From: Akebia trifoliata
Taxonomy: Eukaryota > Streptophyta > Magnoliopsida > Ranunculales > Lardizabalaceae
Assembly (NCBI GenBank): GCA_017979445.1
Contig: CM030705.1
Location: forward strand, 12,810,679 to 12,874,678
Reading direction: 5' to 3'
Length of the DNA: 64,000 nucleotides
Under the pieces are notes generated by a model. It did not search any database, was not told the DNA's origin, and saw nothing but the letters and a program-made list of their open reading frames with translations. Positions 9,912-22,418 of this stretch are shown here, piece after piece. Position 1 is the stretch's first letter, and each line of letters opens with the position of its first letter. A program made the position numbers and the translations under genes.

Positions 9912-12900
9912 GTTCAAATAGTTGGAGTTCAAAACATGTTTTAAACAGGACTTTTTATAAAAAAAATGGAGATTTTGTGACTATGGTCCTTAGTGATCAT
10001 GCAAGGTTTGGGAAGGCATGTACTTGAACAAATCAAGTTGAAATGCTAGAAAAACATTACTAGCAAATGGAAAGGTCCCCACCTAAATTTGCTCGGGGTG
10101 CTGTTTTAAGGCCTTTTGTGGTTGTAAAATCATCCTCAACAAAATCCTTATTCAGGATTTGGTCCTGCTGTAACCTCATTTATGGCAGGAATGGGTCCAT
10201 GGAAATACATGGTCCCAAATTTGAGTTGACTCATATTAAAAAATGGTGCCAACTACAAAAATGGGTCCATGTCTCTATTTCTCTTAATTGCTGGCATGAT
10301 TTCTCCCAGATTGTACAAATGGGGGCCTTTATCTCTCTTCTACAACTTACCATCTGAGTATTTTATTGACAGATGCCACCTTGGCCTCCAGATCAACAAT
10401 TACCCCTCCATTCCTCAGGAAATCACGAGCCGCCTCCGTCAGTTCCTTGTCAATGTTGCCTGGTGAGTAGCAGCGAAGTGCAGGTCCGGATCTATTACCG
10501 CAGACCAGGGCAAAGTGAACCAGAGGTTCTGGGTATGCAAGAGCTATCTGTTTCAGAAATAGTGAAACAGTGATAAGCCAGACAAGCAATGTGATCTAAA
10601 GAGGGAAATCCATACTAGTACTCCTGAATCCCACCTTTTTAAAGTTTTGCACGAACATTAATCACTCACACTCAAACCCTACTATTACAATTATCTGGAA
10701 ATAACTCAATGAAATTTATTTTATCCTATACATTAAGTTATCAAAAATTAAAATCCCAACTAACGACACAAAAACACGTGTTGGTGTCAAATATGAGTAT
10801 TGGGATGTGTGATACAATGACTTTGAAATGTTGACATGTCCATAGACATCTATTATACAGTGTAATCAAGGCGAGCGCCTTAGTACGCCTCAGGCGCTCC
10901 TCAAAGCGGGCCGGATCGAAAGCTCCTTAACACATGTGAGACGCACCAAGGCGCGTGCCTTGACTACGTCTCAGTCAAGGTGCACTAGGCGTGCGCCTCA
11001 CTTAAAATGAATTAATTTATTTAATTAAGACACTAATTTCATATTTGTATACTTTTTACATTCAAAATAAAATTTATTTGGAAAGTTCAATTTTTTGCGA
11101 TTAAAAATATTGAATTTTACATTTGGTAATTTTTACTCAGCCCAAGCCCGTTAGCACTTAGTTGATTTAAGCCCGATAAGGGTATCAGGCCAGTCTAAGG
11201 TTGAGCCCGCCTTTTTAGGGTCTGGTTAGTGCTCAGCCAGGCCAAAACCCACCAATTGATAGCCATAGCCGTAGCAGCAACAACACTTGTTGTTGGCCTA
11301 CTTTTACTTTTATTTCTACTTTTTCTTCCATTTTGTTTATTTTTCTTATTTCTCTCTACTTTTTTCCTTTACTATTGACCGTTCCTCTTTCTGAAGAGTT
11401 GAATACTTTAACTTGTTTGTAAAAACTCACATTTATACATGTTATAATTGTAAAATATCTAGAACCCACCTTTTACTATTTAATTTTTTAATTTTTATAA
11501 TTTTATTATGCCTTACTTTACTCAGGCGTGCGCCTCGCCTTGCGCCTTTCGCCCTTAATTACACTGGTCTTATAATATCATTTTAGCTATATTTAACTCA
11601 GAATATTTTCTAGAATAATGATGAGGAAAGATATATATGAAAAGCAAGGGAAAACATTTCCATACATTACAAATTAATAAGTAGGTTTCAAAAGAACTTT
11701 TTCTTTTTAAATAAAAATTGTAATAGAAAAGGAAACATTATCGTATGTGTTAGGATGATGAAGTGCCAACTTAGCTAAGTTGGTAAGACGTGTGGAATAT
11801 TGATCCCATGATATCAATTGGTAAGTTGGTAAATTCAATTCAAAACCCATTGAACCCATCTTCGCTTCTGTCGGCACTAACCCCTGCTTGCCTAGCAAAA
11901 TAAAAATCTTATGTGTTAGGATGTGTGTGCCATGTTTCTTTGTGTTGGTAGTGTTAGACACAATAACAATCCTAAAACTGTTGTCCTTTGTACATTTTCT
12001 TGTTTTATTGATATGATCTGTCCCCTTTTTACATAAAATCAATTGATATAATGAACCATAAAATAGTTAAGAGATTAAAAGCTTTCCCCAATCAGACTGA
12101 ACCATTCAATTAGTAGGGGTGGCCTCTTAAGTGGGGCATAGCATAAAATCAAATCGAAAAGAAGACCTTTTTGAACATATCCATAAAAAAGCAAGGTACA
12201 ATGTCACGAAAACAGTTCTATATGTGATAGATCGGCTTCAGGGAAATATGGGATATGTGATTGCTACACATTTATGAGAACAAAAGAGAGACAACTATAT
12301 TTGAACACTCAATTCGCTGAACTGGTCCACGATCTAAAGAATTTAAGGTAATTCAAAAGCAGGTGTCCATTTAACAAAAAAACGTGTGCATAGCTCACCT
12401 TGGAACGCTGGTCCCGTACGCCGAAGGGCTTCATGAGATTATAGGGGGGTCGTTGATTGCCCCGTAAAACACCATTGTGAATAGCAGAAAGTGAGTAGGT
12501 ACACCCTCCGATAACATACTTGAAGTCCCCAAGCATCTTCTTCCGCTCTAGTGGTCCAACAGGATAACCACAAACCAATATCGCATGGATAGCCATCATA
12601 TTATAGAGATTTATGAAGAAAGCAAGTTTCTCCTCCCTTGACAGATCCTGCAACTCCACCCTCTGAAGCTCCTCAACCACCCTCAAATACCTGTACAGAA
12701 ACAGTAAAAATGAACTCCAAAGAAAAATGAGAAAAACCAAATATATCAAGATACCACCATTATGTTATTTGTACAGTGCTTAGAGTGTAACCAACCTCGC
12801 AAACTCCTCACTTCCGTGGATACTTCTGTAATCAACATGCCTGCCATCTTCAGATGTGTAAGCTTCAAAGATTGCGAAGGATAGAAATCTCAACCTCGAT

Positions 12901-15754
12901 GAGATCTCTATAATGGGCTTCGGTTTCACATCAATTATGCCCCTTGGGATGTTATAGCACTGAGATGACACCATGATGGGGTCTTGATCCAGGAATCGGT
13001 ACAAGTAGTTACCATCATTGAAAATATTCTCACTAGAGCAGCAGCAGATAGCATACAGAACAAACAATAATTGGCAATCAGAAGTGAGAAATCAAGAAGA
13101 AGAACAATCAAAACCATGAGAGAAACTACATATCCTCTGAGACAAGACATTCTCTCAAGTGACTTACTCGAGAACATGCCTGAAGAAGTATTTGCTTAGA
13201 AGCTTTCGTCCAAACTCAATAGCCTGCATTGTGATAAGAAGGTAAAAAAGAAACAAAACCGAACATAGATACAATTAAGCAAATACAATGAGGCAAACCA
13301 AGCATATATGTTAATTTTTTATTTTTTTATTTTTTTTTATTTTTTTTTATAAAAGGAATGGAAGCAGCCAGAACAGGATTAAGTATTTGAATAACATGGA
13401 ATTGATTGCTCATGGGGTAAGCATATATAGCTCTAATGGGTATATCTTAAATGAAAGGGATGCCTCTTGCCACCCCTAAATAAATGTTAGTGAACAATTC
13501 AGAAATGAACATCTCAGTCAAGTGGCATACAAATGAAGACCAAATTTTAAGACACTACAGAAACATATGTTCCATCTCTTTGCAAGTAAAATGTAGTAGA
13601 AACATTAACAAATAAAGTACGATCATAGTTAAATAGCTATGAGAAAAATATAATCAAATAAGCACTACTAACAAATATCAAGTAGGACAAACTATCACCT
13701 ATCTTAAAAAAAAGTACCAAGGTTTCATTGTGAGAAAACCCTAATAAAATGATCTAAAGAAAATAAAAAAAGCCTACTACTTCTGCAAGGAAAGGATGAT
13801 GGTTATCCACCTAGGAGATCTACTTCAATAGCTATTGACCTGAAAAGAGGATTATAAACATTAATAAGAAATTAATGTACTATAAAGCCTATTTCAGTCG
13901 TGCAGACATTAATGTACTATAAAGCCAATTTCAATTTCCCAAGCTTAAAATGCATATGCAACCATGGTTTTAAATCTCATCCAAGACTGAGATGACACGG
14001 CCAAGTTGTCTCAATCTCATTCAGTAACGATACGGATTTACACGGTGTCTCAACATTCACATCATCTCTCGAGATAAACGAGATATCTCGGACGATATTT
14101 TGAAAATCTTGGCCGAGTCAACCGGGAATTTTTAGATTTTGACTAAAATAATTATTTTTTTAGAATTTAAATATTTATTATATAAATAAAACATGATTTT
14201 ATCACTAAACATTTTCTAATATATCTTATTTTATTAAAAAAAAATTATAATTATTTTAATTTAAATATATATAAATCGATCAATGTAAATCGAGTTAAAT
14301 GATTTGCCTAGTCCAAGACAACTTGGTCTCGTCCATGGAAGAGATGACACATCAAACCGAGTGTTGAAACCATGTGTGCAACTAACCTCTTCTCTATCCA
14401 AATACTGATCCTCTGATAGGAAATCCACAGCTTCTGAACCTAGAAAACAGTTGCTAAACCATCTCATTTTATAAAACCTGTCCTTAACCAAAATAGACTC
14501 TCTCATTTTCTTGACAATGATAGCCAACTCATCAACCGTCCCACTGCACGACACATCATCTTCACCCGACAATGGTGGTAAAGGAGCTTCAGGGGATGGT
14601 TCCTCAGTGATTAGGACATTAATTTTCTCATCAAGCATGCCAGACTCATCCATGGATTTAAGCTCACTTAGCCCTCCTAAAGGAATTTCATTGAAGAACA
14701 CCTTGGGAACAGCTGAAGAACCCGTGAATTTTTCAAGTTCCAATTTTCTGCTTGGGTAGACATCAATGTTAATTTCCACATATTTGAGCCTTTTCCAGTT
14801 CAGAAATAATCTAATCTCTCTGCAGTCCTGACATCCTAGCCTCGTATACAATATAATTCTTCCTTTCATGGCTATTTGCTGAAAAGAAACTTCGGTGCTG
14901 ACATCTTCCCCTTTCTCGACTTTGTTTTGTGAGATATAGTTTAGTGGGTTCCACGGAGATCGCTCCACCATTTTTTGAGAAATTTCTTTTGGTTCACTTC
15001 CGGAGGTCGAATCCTCTTCATCCTTAACACTGTTAATCAATTTATCATCCTTCTCTTCACCATCATGAAGACTTTGTCCATCTCCATCTTTTCTTCCAGA
15101 AAGGCGACGAATAACACTCGAGACCGCAACTACACTCTTCTCTCTAACAAAGTTCTTAAGTGCAACGGCTTTTTCAGGCAAAGAATATCCCTGTGCTTCT
15201 GGATCAATATCTAAAGAGCGGGAAGATGAATTTCTGATACTTTCTCCCTCGGGAATCTCCGTTCCGTCAAAGATAGGCTCCACTTCCTTCTCTTCAACAA
15301 AAATTTCTTTTGTGCTTTGGATCGTTTCTTCTTGATTTTCAGGTTTAATCCCAATGGTCTGATCATGCACGCCTTCTTCACCTTTTTCATGGTGTATGTT
15401 GGGATTTTCCTCATTAACGTTCAGAGTTTTCATTTCACTCGGTAGTTCCCCTTGATCTTCTCCTTGATGCGAGCCATCTTCCCTTTTTTTGTGGTGTAAG
15501 TCGGTATTTTCCTCATTAACATTCAGAGTTTTCATTTTACTCGGTAGTTCCCCTTGATTTTCTCCTTGATGCGAGCCTTCTTCCCCTTTTTCATTGTGTA
15601 AGTCGGGATTTTCCTCATTAACATTCAGAGATTTCATTTCACTAGATAGTTCCTCCCCATGATCTTCTCTTTGATGATCAACTATTTCATCCTCCAACTT
15701 TGCAACAGTTGGGGGTTTCACCTCATGTTTCTCTCTCAAATCTTTGTTTTCCAT
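9065..15754 (-). CDS. Glutaredoxin-DEP-DUF547 protein, six coding exons
   Basis: Minus-strand coding exons, in transcript order: 15754-14387, 13223-13168, 13032-12796, 12690-12399, 10547-10351, 9218-9065. All introns are GT..AG, phases agree, and the total is 2304 nt, or 767 residues. Start: ATG at 15754; a three-codon upstream ATG frame lies at 15801-15790. Domains: an acidic N-terminal region with three 34-residue repeats (about 34-129); a glutaredoxin fold with active-site CQDC (Cys308, Cys311) and a later SAVPKVFF cis-proline segment; a DEP domain from about residue 415; then DUF547 (FFINLYNMMAIHAIL, ending YLPYDWGLNC). The family order matches Arabidopsis At3g11920/At4g08550, which from memory are shorter because of the N-terminus. 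Redox function is inferred from the CxxC; the role of DUF547 is not established. Introns of 1.1-1.9 kb carry transposons. Confidence 0.9.
9783..9908. repeat. Poly(A)/poly(T) tracts in the last intron
   Basis: An A run at about 9800-9820 and a T run at about 9879-9907 lie within the intron 10350-9219 of the DUF547 gene. Between them is ordinary AT-rich sequence. Confidence 0.7.
10858..11566. mobile_element. hAT-like non-autonomous element in an intron
   Basis: Ends are CAGTGTAATCAAGG.CGA on the left and, read inward from the right, CAGTGTAATTAAGGGCGA. Flanking octamers CTATTATA (10850-10857) and GTCTTATA (11567-11574) agree at six of eight bases. The subterminal parts are GC-rich and self-complementary (GCGCCTTGGTGCG-type words); the middle is AT-rich. 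CAGTG ends with an 8-bp duplication fit the hAT superfamily. No transposase. It lies in the intron between DUF547 exons five and six. Confidence 0.65.
11765..11905 (+). mobile_element. tRNA-derived SINE-like sequence
   Basis: A canonical polymerase III A box, TAGCTAAGTTGG, is at 11772-11783. A degenerate B-box region (ATTCAATTC) lies some 50 bases on, and the tail ends in AAAATAAAAA. It is too divergent for a tRNA gene. It lies in the same intron as the hAT-like element. Confidence 0.5.
13963..14374. mobile_element. hAT-like MITE abutting a splice donor
   Basis: Ends are CATGGTTTTAAATC on the left and, read inward from the right, CATGGTTTCAACAC. The flanking octamers TATGCAAC (13955-13962) and TGTGCAAC (14375-14382) agree at seven of eight bases. 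The interior is AT-rich between CGAGTTGTCTC-type arms and is related to sequence near 31.5 kb. The right-hand duplication overlaps intron bases +5 and +6 of the donor GTTAGT after the first coding exon of the DUF547 gene. Confidence 0.65.
15368..15655 (-). repeat. 102-bp in-frame tandem repeat, three units
   Basis: This encodes residues about 34-129 of the DUF547 protein. Methionines at residues 40, 74 and 108 mark the 34-residue period, each followed by K(S/T)LNVNEEN and a His/Glu/Gly-rich stretch. The third unit is partial. The repeats are acidic and probably disordered. Confidence 0.85.
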
Positions 15755-17070
15755 GTTGACAGCAGAGGAGTGAAGCTTGAGTGTTTGAGTTAAATAAACA
15801 TGACCTCCCAAACTCCAATAAGCCTTTAGTTTTTAGTTATGGAAACCAATTGAGATGTTTCAGAACCTGCAATATAGTTCACAATTCACATGAAAGCTCA
15901 AGAAATGGTACACAATTCACAGCTTATATATTAAAGAAATACAAAAATTTTGAAAAGAAACAATAAAGAAAAACAACCAAAAAATCACAGACCTTCAAGA
16001 TTTAATAGTTTCCTAACTCAAGTCTCTGTTTAAGAAATTATTTTATGCTTGTAAATGGATACAATAGTACTGCACCTAAGCAGAAGGTTATAGATCTTAA
16101 ATCAAATACATAATGAGGCTTCTAATTGCTTTATGGAAAAGATTAGACAAATTAAAAAAAAAAAAAGATATAAGAAGCGTAACAAACAAAATTAAGAGTT
16201 TCCATATAACCCTATATCTTAGAAGGTTTTGTGGCAATATCAATAAAATACCTAGTAAGAATCAGACCGATTTTCCCCAAAATCTTCAGCGAATCTTATT
16301 GAAAAAGGATTGTGACAAGTGTACTGATCCTCAGTATAACCAAACAGAAATCTTAATAAGCTAATGAAAGAACTGGGAATGGTAATGAGAATAATAATAA
16401 TTTAAAAAAAAAGGTTATTTAAATTAAGTGATACATAGTGGGCTGTAACATCAAACTCTAAACTTTAGTACCCACCAATAGAAATTTCCAGATTTTCGCA
16501 ATCTCTTCATTTTATATTAAAAAAACTAAACCAATCAAATTCGAAAAATATATAATTCGAACACGAAATTGATTAAATAAACCTGCAAAGATAGGATCAA
16601 GATTGAAAAGAACGATCCTCGGAGGGGAAAATTACCATTGCATCCAAACCCTAACCAAATGCAGCAAAAAACAATCAAAGATGCATCAAAGACCAATCTC
16701 AAATACCAAACATCACAATAACAGTCACAGATCTTCAAACAGAAATCCGAAAACTTTTAATAGAGAAATTCGAAATCTAACAAAAGCATTACAGAGATAA
16801 TGCAACAATAATAAAACGATTTCATTAGGTTTTACAGAGAGATCGTCAGACAGGAAAAAAAGATAGGATCAAAATCACGAAGAAGAACCAAAAATTCTCA
16901 CAGATTTAACAAAAAAAGAGGCCTTCGATTGAAATTTTGCGGAAGAATTTCAGCAATTTTATTTGAGATCTGAAGAGGAAACTTACAGAGAAGAGATTGA
17001 AGAACGATTTTGATAGAGAGTTGAAACGGTCCGTCTGTATCGATTTTGAGAGGAAACAGCGGGAATTCAA
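15755..17070 (-). other. 5' leader of the DUF547 gene with a 1.1-kb intron
   Basis: The leader is split. An acceptor (TTGCAG) precedes 15866 and a GTAAGT donor lies at 16986-16981, so a non-coding first exon of roughly 70-80 bases starts near 17.06 kb. The transcription start is a guess. TTATAATCC on the minus strand near 17.1 kb could be the TATA element. GCGGGAATT and GGCGGAAAT on the + strand (17059-17081) loosely resemble E2F sites. Confidence 0.55.
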
Positions 17071-17131
17071 TGGGCGGAAATTTTTTGCACGGATTATAAC
17101 AATTTAATAGTTCAAAATCTATTTTTGGAAT

Positions 17132-18273
17132 TGAAAATTACTTAATGGTCCCTGGCACTAATTTTTCTTTCTATTTAGTCTTTCATTTTTTAAGATTATC
17201 TAAATAGTCCATTTACTAAATGTCAATTTTCTAAACAGTCCCTGAATCCCAATCTAAACATTTCTCATGATTAAAATGTTGAAATTGCCCTAACCATTCA
17301 AACTCACTATTTTCATTCAAAATTTTTTGAATTTTTGACTTCCCAATCGAGTTTTGGAGACTTCATTTTGATGAAAATAATTTGAGAAGGAAGAAGAAGC
17401 TATTTTCAAATATTTTTAGGATGTATGTAAACAATTAGGAATTTTTAATTCTTTTATTTCGTTTTTTGGATAAAAATTAATCAAGAATGGTTCTTTTGGT
17501 TAAAAATCATCTACACAAATCGTTATGTCAAGTTTTAAGTCGATCTTTCCTTCTATTTTAATTGAAAAAACTCGATAAAAAAAAAATGAATGGATTTTAC
17601 AATGTTGAGGTCGACAAATTTTATTTTTGAGTTCAATATGTTTGTTGTCCAGATTGACATCTTTTTTAATTATTGTTGAAATAAAAAATATTAAAACTAG
17701 TGAACTCGATAATAAATAAAATTGGTGATGTCGATAACAATTAAAAAAATGTTGACCTCGTTCAAAAATAAAATTTGTTGATCTTGACACTGTAAAACCC
17801 ACCCAATTTTTATTTTTTTTAGTTTTTTCAATTAAAATACATGGAAAGATCAACATAAAACTTGACGTAACAACTTGTACAAATGCTTTCAAAACAAAAG
17901 AATTTTCCTTAATTGATTTTTATCTAAAAACAAAATAAAAGAATTGGAAAACCCTAGTATTTTACATACATCTTTAAAATGTTTGAAAAAAAAAAAACAC
18001 CCTTGAAAATGATTTCTTCTTCTCAAATCATTTTCATTGAATGGAGTCTCCCAAACTTGATCGGGATGACAAAAATTCAATTTTTTTGGATGAAAATGAT
18101 GAGTTTGAATAATTAGAAAAATTTTGACATTCCAATCGTGAGAAATGTCTAGAGTGGGGTTCATAGACTGATTAGAAAATAAGGAATTAAATGGATATTT
18201 TAAATAACCCTCACAAGTCAAGGACTAAATCGAAAGAAAAGTTAGCACCATGGACTATTATGTAATTTTCCCA
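17132..18273. mobile_element. Mutator-like MITE, copy 1
   Basis: A 1142-bp element with ends TGAAAATTACTTAATGG and, read inward from the right, TGGGAAAATTAC. The flanking 9-mer TTTTGGAAT is exact on both sides (17123-17131 and 18274-18282). A 9-bp duplication is the hallmark of Mutator-like elements. The subterminal regions are inverted copies of each other. No transposase. Relatives are at 34975-36808 and 44352-45156. It lies within about 60-70 bases of the inferred start of the DUF547 transcript. Confidence 0.8.
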
Positions 18274-19134
18274 TTTTGGAATCATTGCAAGTGTCTTGTT
18301 TCATGTGTAATTACTATAATAGCCTTGGTCGAACAAAAATTTATGAACCGGCTTGGGGTGAAGATGGGTAAGTTTGCCAATAGATGGATCAGATCTGAAA
18401 CCCAAATTATTTTCATCTTTTAACTTTGGGTCTTGATTTAGGATTGTATTTCAATAAGGATCTAAGACGATATCTTATTGGATTGGTTTTGGGTCAACAA
18501 TTTCTTGATATGATATGGACTTGACCCGATCAAATTTGACAAAGTATATAAATTATATATATTTTAGAGATTAAGAAGTTTATTTAGATTTTATATATCA
18601 CATCAAGTTAGGCCCGATTCCATTGTTATTGGATCTGGTCCTAATATTGAGTCCCAATAAAAAAAATAAAAAATGATCCGATGGTTATCTGATAATTTTC
18701 TAGTCCAATTTGGTGCTTTATCGGATTAGTACCAAGCCAACTCTGATCCGATTCAAACTTGATCCATTGACAACACTAATAATAAGTAGGGCATAAAATG
18801 AGTAGGATTTTATCCAAAATATGAATTCAACAGGGTTGGAAGATTTGAGAAGATCTGAATAAAAAAATGGACCAAATATCATTTGATTTCCCTTGATCCA
18901 AGTCGCATCTGGATCAAATATAAATCCATCCATATATCCGCCTAGATCCAATGATATATTACTTTGAAAATTACTCTTTTTTTTTTTTCAAAGCAACCTT
19001 TTCTACTACTTTAATATAGTTTGTTGGATTGGTTTTAGATCAACTATGTCCAAATCCAGAGGAATATTATTCAACAATATGTTTGAAAATATATTAATAA
19101 TGTAAATTCATATTATGTATTTCATATATATATG
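18274..19134. other. Non-coding, GATCC-rich dispersed repeat
   Basis: No gene. Words such as TTGACCCGATCAAA, GATCCGATT and GGATCAAAT recur in both orientations. Similar text occurs near 21.6, 32.1, 51.4 and 61.4 kb. Confidence 0.45.
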
Positions 19135-19442
19135 ATAGGATGTCATTTGGTAACTAGCGTTAGGGAGTCAAAATTTGTCCTATATAAGTTAGAAATTCCG
19201 GGCTGGGCTAATTTTTACAAAATTAGCCATCAAAAAATAATTTTCAAGTTGAAGAATTGTAGACCGATGATTTTAATTGTTAATTTGTAAACCATTTTTT
19301 ATGGGGTTAGAAGTTTCAGGATGGATTAGTATTTTTGTGAGGATGATTTCCTCACTATAAAGAAGATTGTCCTAACAAAACAATCAAACAAATCCAAACA
19401 TTTTAACCCCCATGGGGCAAATTTTAGCTCTCGAACGTGACC

Positions 19443-19444
<2 letters not shown>
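19135..19444. repeat. TA-flanked double-hairpin MITE, copy 2
   Basis: A decayed copy. The right end, read inward, is GGGGTCACGTTCGAGAGC and keeps the terminal box. Core hairpins are partly eroded but GGGTTAGAAGTTTCAGGATG survives, as does the GACCGATG spacer. It is the first of four elements in a row; a (TA)26 tract separates it from the next. Confidence 0.7.
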
Positions 19445-19496
<52 letters not shown>

Positions 19497-19498
<2 letters not shown>

Positions 19499-19904
19499 GG
19501 GAACGGATCAAGGGACATATGAAAAAATAATGCAACATTAATAAATTTTCAAAATATGGGTTAGAAGTTTCGGATTGAGCTGATTTTTTGTGAGGATGAC
19601 CTCTATGATGGGAAGATCATTTGGAAAAAAAAATTAATCAAATCAGAAACTTCTAACCCCATTAAAAGTGATTTAGAATGTGGACCATTGATTTTTTGCC
19701 AAATTTTGCCAATAATTTATAAATCACTTTTGATGGATTTAGAAGTTTCAAATTGAGCTGATTTTTTGCGATGATAATCTTCTCATCATAGTGATCATCC
19801 TCACAAAAAATCAGCTCAATCGAAAACATCTAACCCATATTTTAAAAACCATTGTCCATATTTTAAAAACCATTGTTTTTACATATGTCCCATGAACTGC
19901 CCCT
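19497..19904. repeat. TA-flanked double-hairpin MITE, copy 3
   Basis: Between (AT)n at 19445-19496 and a short AT tract at 19905. The left end carries AAGGGACATATG, and the right end read inward is GGGGCAGTTCATGGGACAT. Two core hairpins are present, with a spacer holding GGACCATTGATTTTTTGCC. Same subfamily as copies at 7533 and 52605. Confidence 0.85.
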
Positions 19905-19918
19905 AAATATATATATAT

Positions 19919-20312
19919 GGGGGTGTTCAATGGCCATATAGTCATATATAAAATCAAACGTTGTGTCAAACATTTTCCAATATATGGGTTAGAAGTTTTT
20001 GAATGATTTGATTTTTTTCGTTTTTGATGGTCTTTATAGTGAGGAGATCATTTTCACTAAAAATCAGTCCATTTGGAACTTCTAACCCCATCAAAAGTGG
20101 TTTACAACTTGGGACGATCCACGATTCTTCAATTTGTAAATTAGGGTTATAAGTTTTGGAATGGGCTTATTTTTTATGAAGGTGATTTTTATGACCCTCA
20201 TCATCATAGAGATCACCCTCACAAAAAACCATCTCATTCCGAAACTTCTAACCCATATTGAAAAATATTTGGCATAATGTTTTGTTTTGTATATGACCCT
20301 TGAACTTTACCT
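19919..20312. repeat. TA-flanked double-hairpin MITE, copy 4
   Basis: The left end is GGGGGTGTTCAATGGCC, and the right end read inward is AGGTAAAGTTCAAGGGTCAT. Both hairpin cores and the GACGATCCACGATT spacer are present. Only about 15 bp of AT sequence separates it from copy 3. Confidence 0.85.
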
Positions 20313-20320
20313 TATATATA

Positions 20321-20666
20321 ACAGAGTTCTGTAGACAATTTTTTGTTCTCTATGGCAAAAAAGTTTTGAAATGGGCTGATTTTTTGTAAGGATGATCTTT
20401 ATGATAAGGAGATCATCCTCATAAAAGATCATTTGATTCTAAAACTTCTAACCCTATAAAAAGTAGATACAAATAATGGTAAAAATGAACGATTCACGAT
20501 TTTTCAACTTGTAAATTGGGCAAGTAATTCAAAATGGGCTGATTTTTTGTTAAGATGATCCCCCCATCATAGAGAACTTCCTCACAACAAATTAGTCCAT
20601 TCTGAAATTTTTAGCCCATCTAGGATAGAACACGTTGTCTAGAATATTGTCTACAGAACTCGACTC
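20321..20666. repeat. TA-flanked double-hairpin MITE, copy 5
   Basis: The inverted ends GAGTTCTGTAGACAAT and, read inward from the right, TCGAGTTCTGTAGACAAT keep GTTC but lack the leading GGG. Two hairpin cores are present. It adjoins copy 4 across TATATA. Confidence 0.8.
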
Positions 20667-22418
20667 ATATATATAAAATAAAATACAATGGGGCATCAAA
20701 CTCCAATTACAATTATAGTTGTGAGTTATAAATATCCCACTTCAGCTACAGTAGTGGAGTGGCATCACACTAGCCACTTTATCATAGTCACAAAATTCTC
20801 CGAGTTCTTCTAAAATTCGTAAAATTCTCCAAATTAGGGATTAGCTGATTAATTTGACAAATTAACAAATCAATCAATGATCCCTCAATTAATCATGGAA
20901 TATGGAAATATTTTTATCTTTCACCTCCAAAATTTTAGTTTTTTCAACATTCAAACATCAAAGAAGTTAGGATTTAGAGTGGCAGGTTTGGTGATGATAG
21001 GTTTTGGTAAGAAATTCAATAAAATATTTTGTATAACCTTTGAAATTTTACAAATTTTTTAAAGAAACTTTTTTTTAATTGAACCCTCACTGAATAATTA
21101 CCGAATTTTGACTTCATCACTATGCGCTTTATTGCCTTCCTTCTTCAGCCCCTCAAACTTTATTGTCTTTCCTCTCCCGTCGTCAATAATTTCCCCCCAA
21201 TTTTACTATACATATATACTAGAAGGTGATATGTGCAAACACACATGTATCAAAAGGGCTTATCTGCAATTTCAAATAAAAGATTTTTAAATATTGCATA
21301 TTAATTTCTTTTTCCTTTTTTTGTAATATTGAAACAAACCAACATGATTTTAGAGTTGTGGGTTGCAATTTACTTGATTTTTAACAAAAATAATTCTGAT
21401 TTTATTAACTTCAAATGTAAATGTTGAGGCATTTGTGGGATCCAAAATTTGGTGTTGAGCCAATTCTACTCTACCTACTCATAATAATAGTGTGTATATA
21501 TATATATATATATATGTTAAATAAAATTGAATTGGATTGCGATCAATCCAAAATTATTAATTTTTTGGATCCGATCCAAAACACTACATTGTTTGGGTTT
21601 GGAACTTAAAAGGATAAATCGGATCAAATTCGGGTCTACGTGAAAAAGGAAAAGCTTTCTTATCCTTTCATTTTATAGCAGAGATGAAGTGTGACATGGA
21701 CCAACATCGTTCAGTCAAAGCGATATGGTAGAATCACTTATTTGTCGTGTTGAAAAGTTGTAAAACGCACTTTTTGACCTACACTAAAAGTTTTTAAGTC
21801 TCGTGGAATAGCTTTTACGCAGCGTATCAAAAGCACGAGAAGATCCCGCTTTAGAATCTCTTGAATCATAAAAAAAAATTAGTTCTCACACCTATAATGT
21901 AAATGTAGGAGTCCTCTAGTCTTACTAAGTATGTAAGGATTTCAATCTTACTAAGGGTCTGGTCTTTGGGCTCATATCCTGGCATCCAAAAACATGATCT
22001 AAAAATTAATTTTCACCTTGAATTTCATTTTTAAGTTTGGGAGATAATGTGAAAGTTTGGTATCCATCCATTTTCAAAATCTTGGATCTAGTTCAAATAT
22101 ATATTTTTATTGTTCGAATTTTTATTTTGTTTTGGTTTCGAGTTTTTCAATGAAACTTAGAAGGTTGTGGTGTTGGATTTTTGATGTGATAATCCATTTG
22201 AGCAAAATAACCTTTAGTAAAGTTCAAAATCTTACTATGTTAGTAAGGAAAGAGTTTCACTAAATTTATTGATCTCATAACTATTTGCAAAAATAGATCA
22301 AGGCAATAAATTCATCAAAATTTGGTATTGTCTCTTGAATTAAATTAGAAAGACATCAAATTCAACTTCTGGAATTAAGTTTTCAAAAAGGAGGGGGTTC
22401 TTATTAGAATTTGATAAA
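20667..22418. other. Non-coding AT-rich sequence
   Basis: No gene is supported; short open frames are composition artefacts. Bases 21360-21470 match, in reverse, a dispersed repeat near 53080-53220 (ACACCAAATTTTGGATCCCA). A short (TA)n lies near 21500. Confidence 0.5.
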
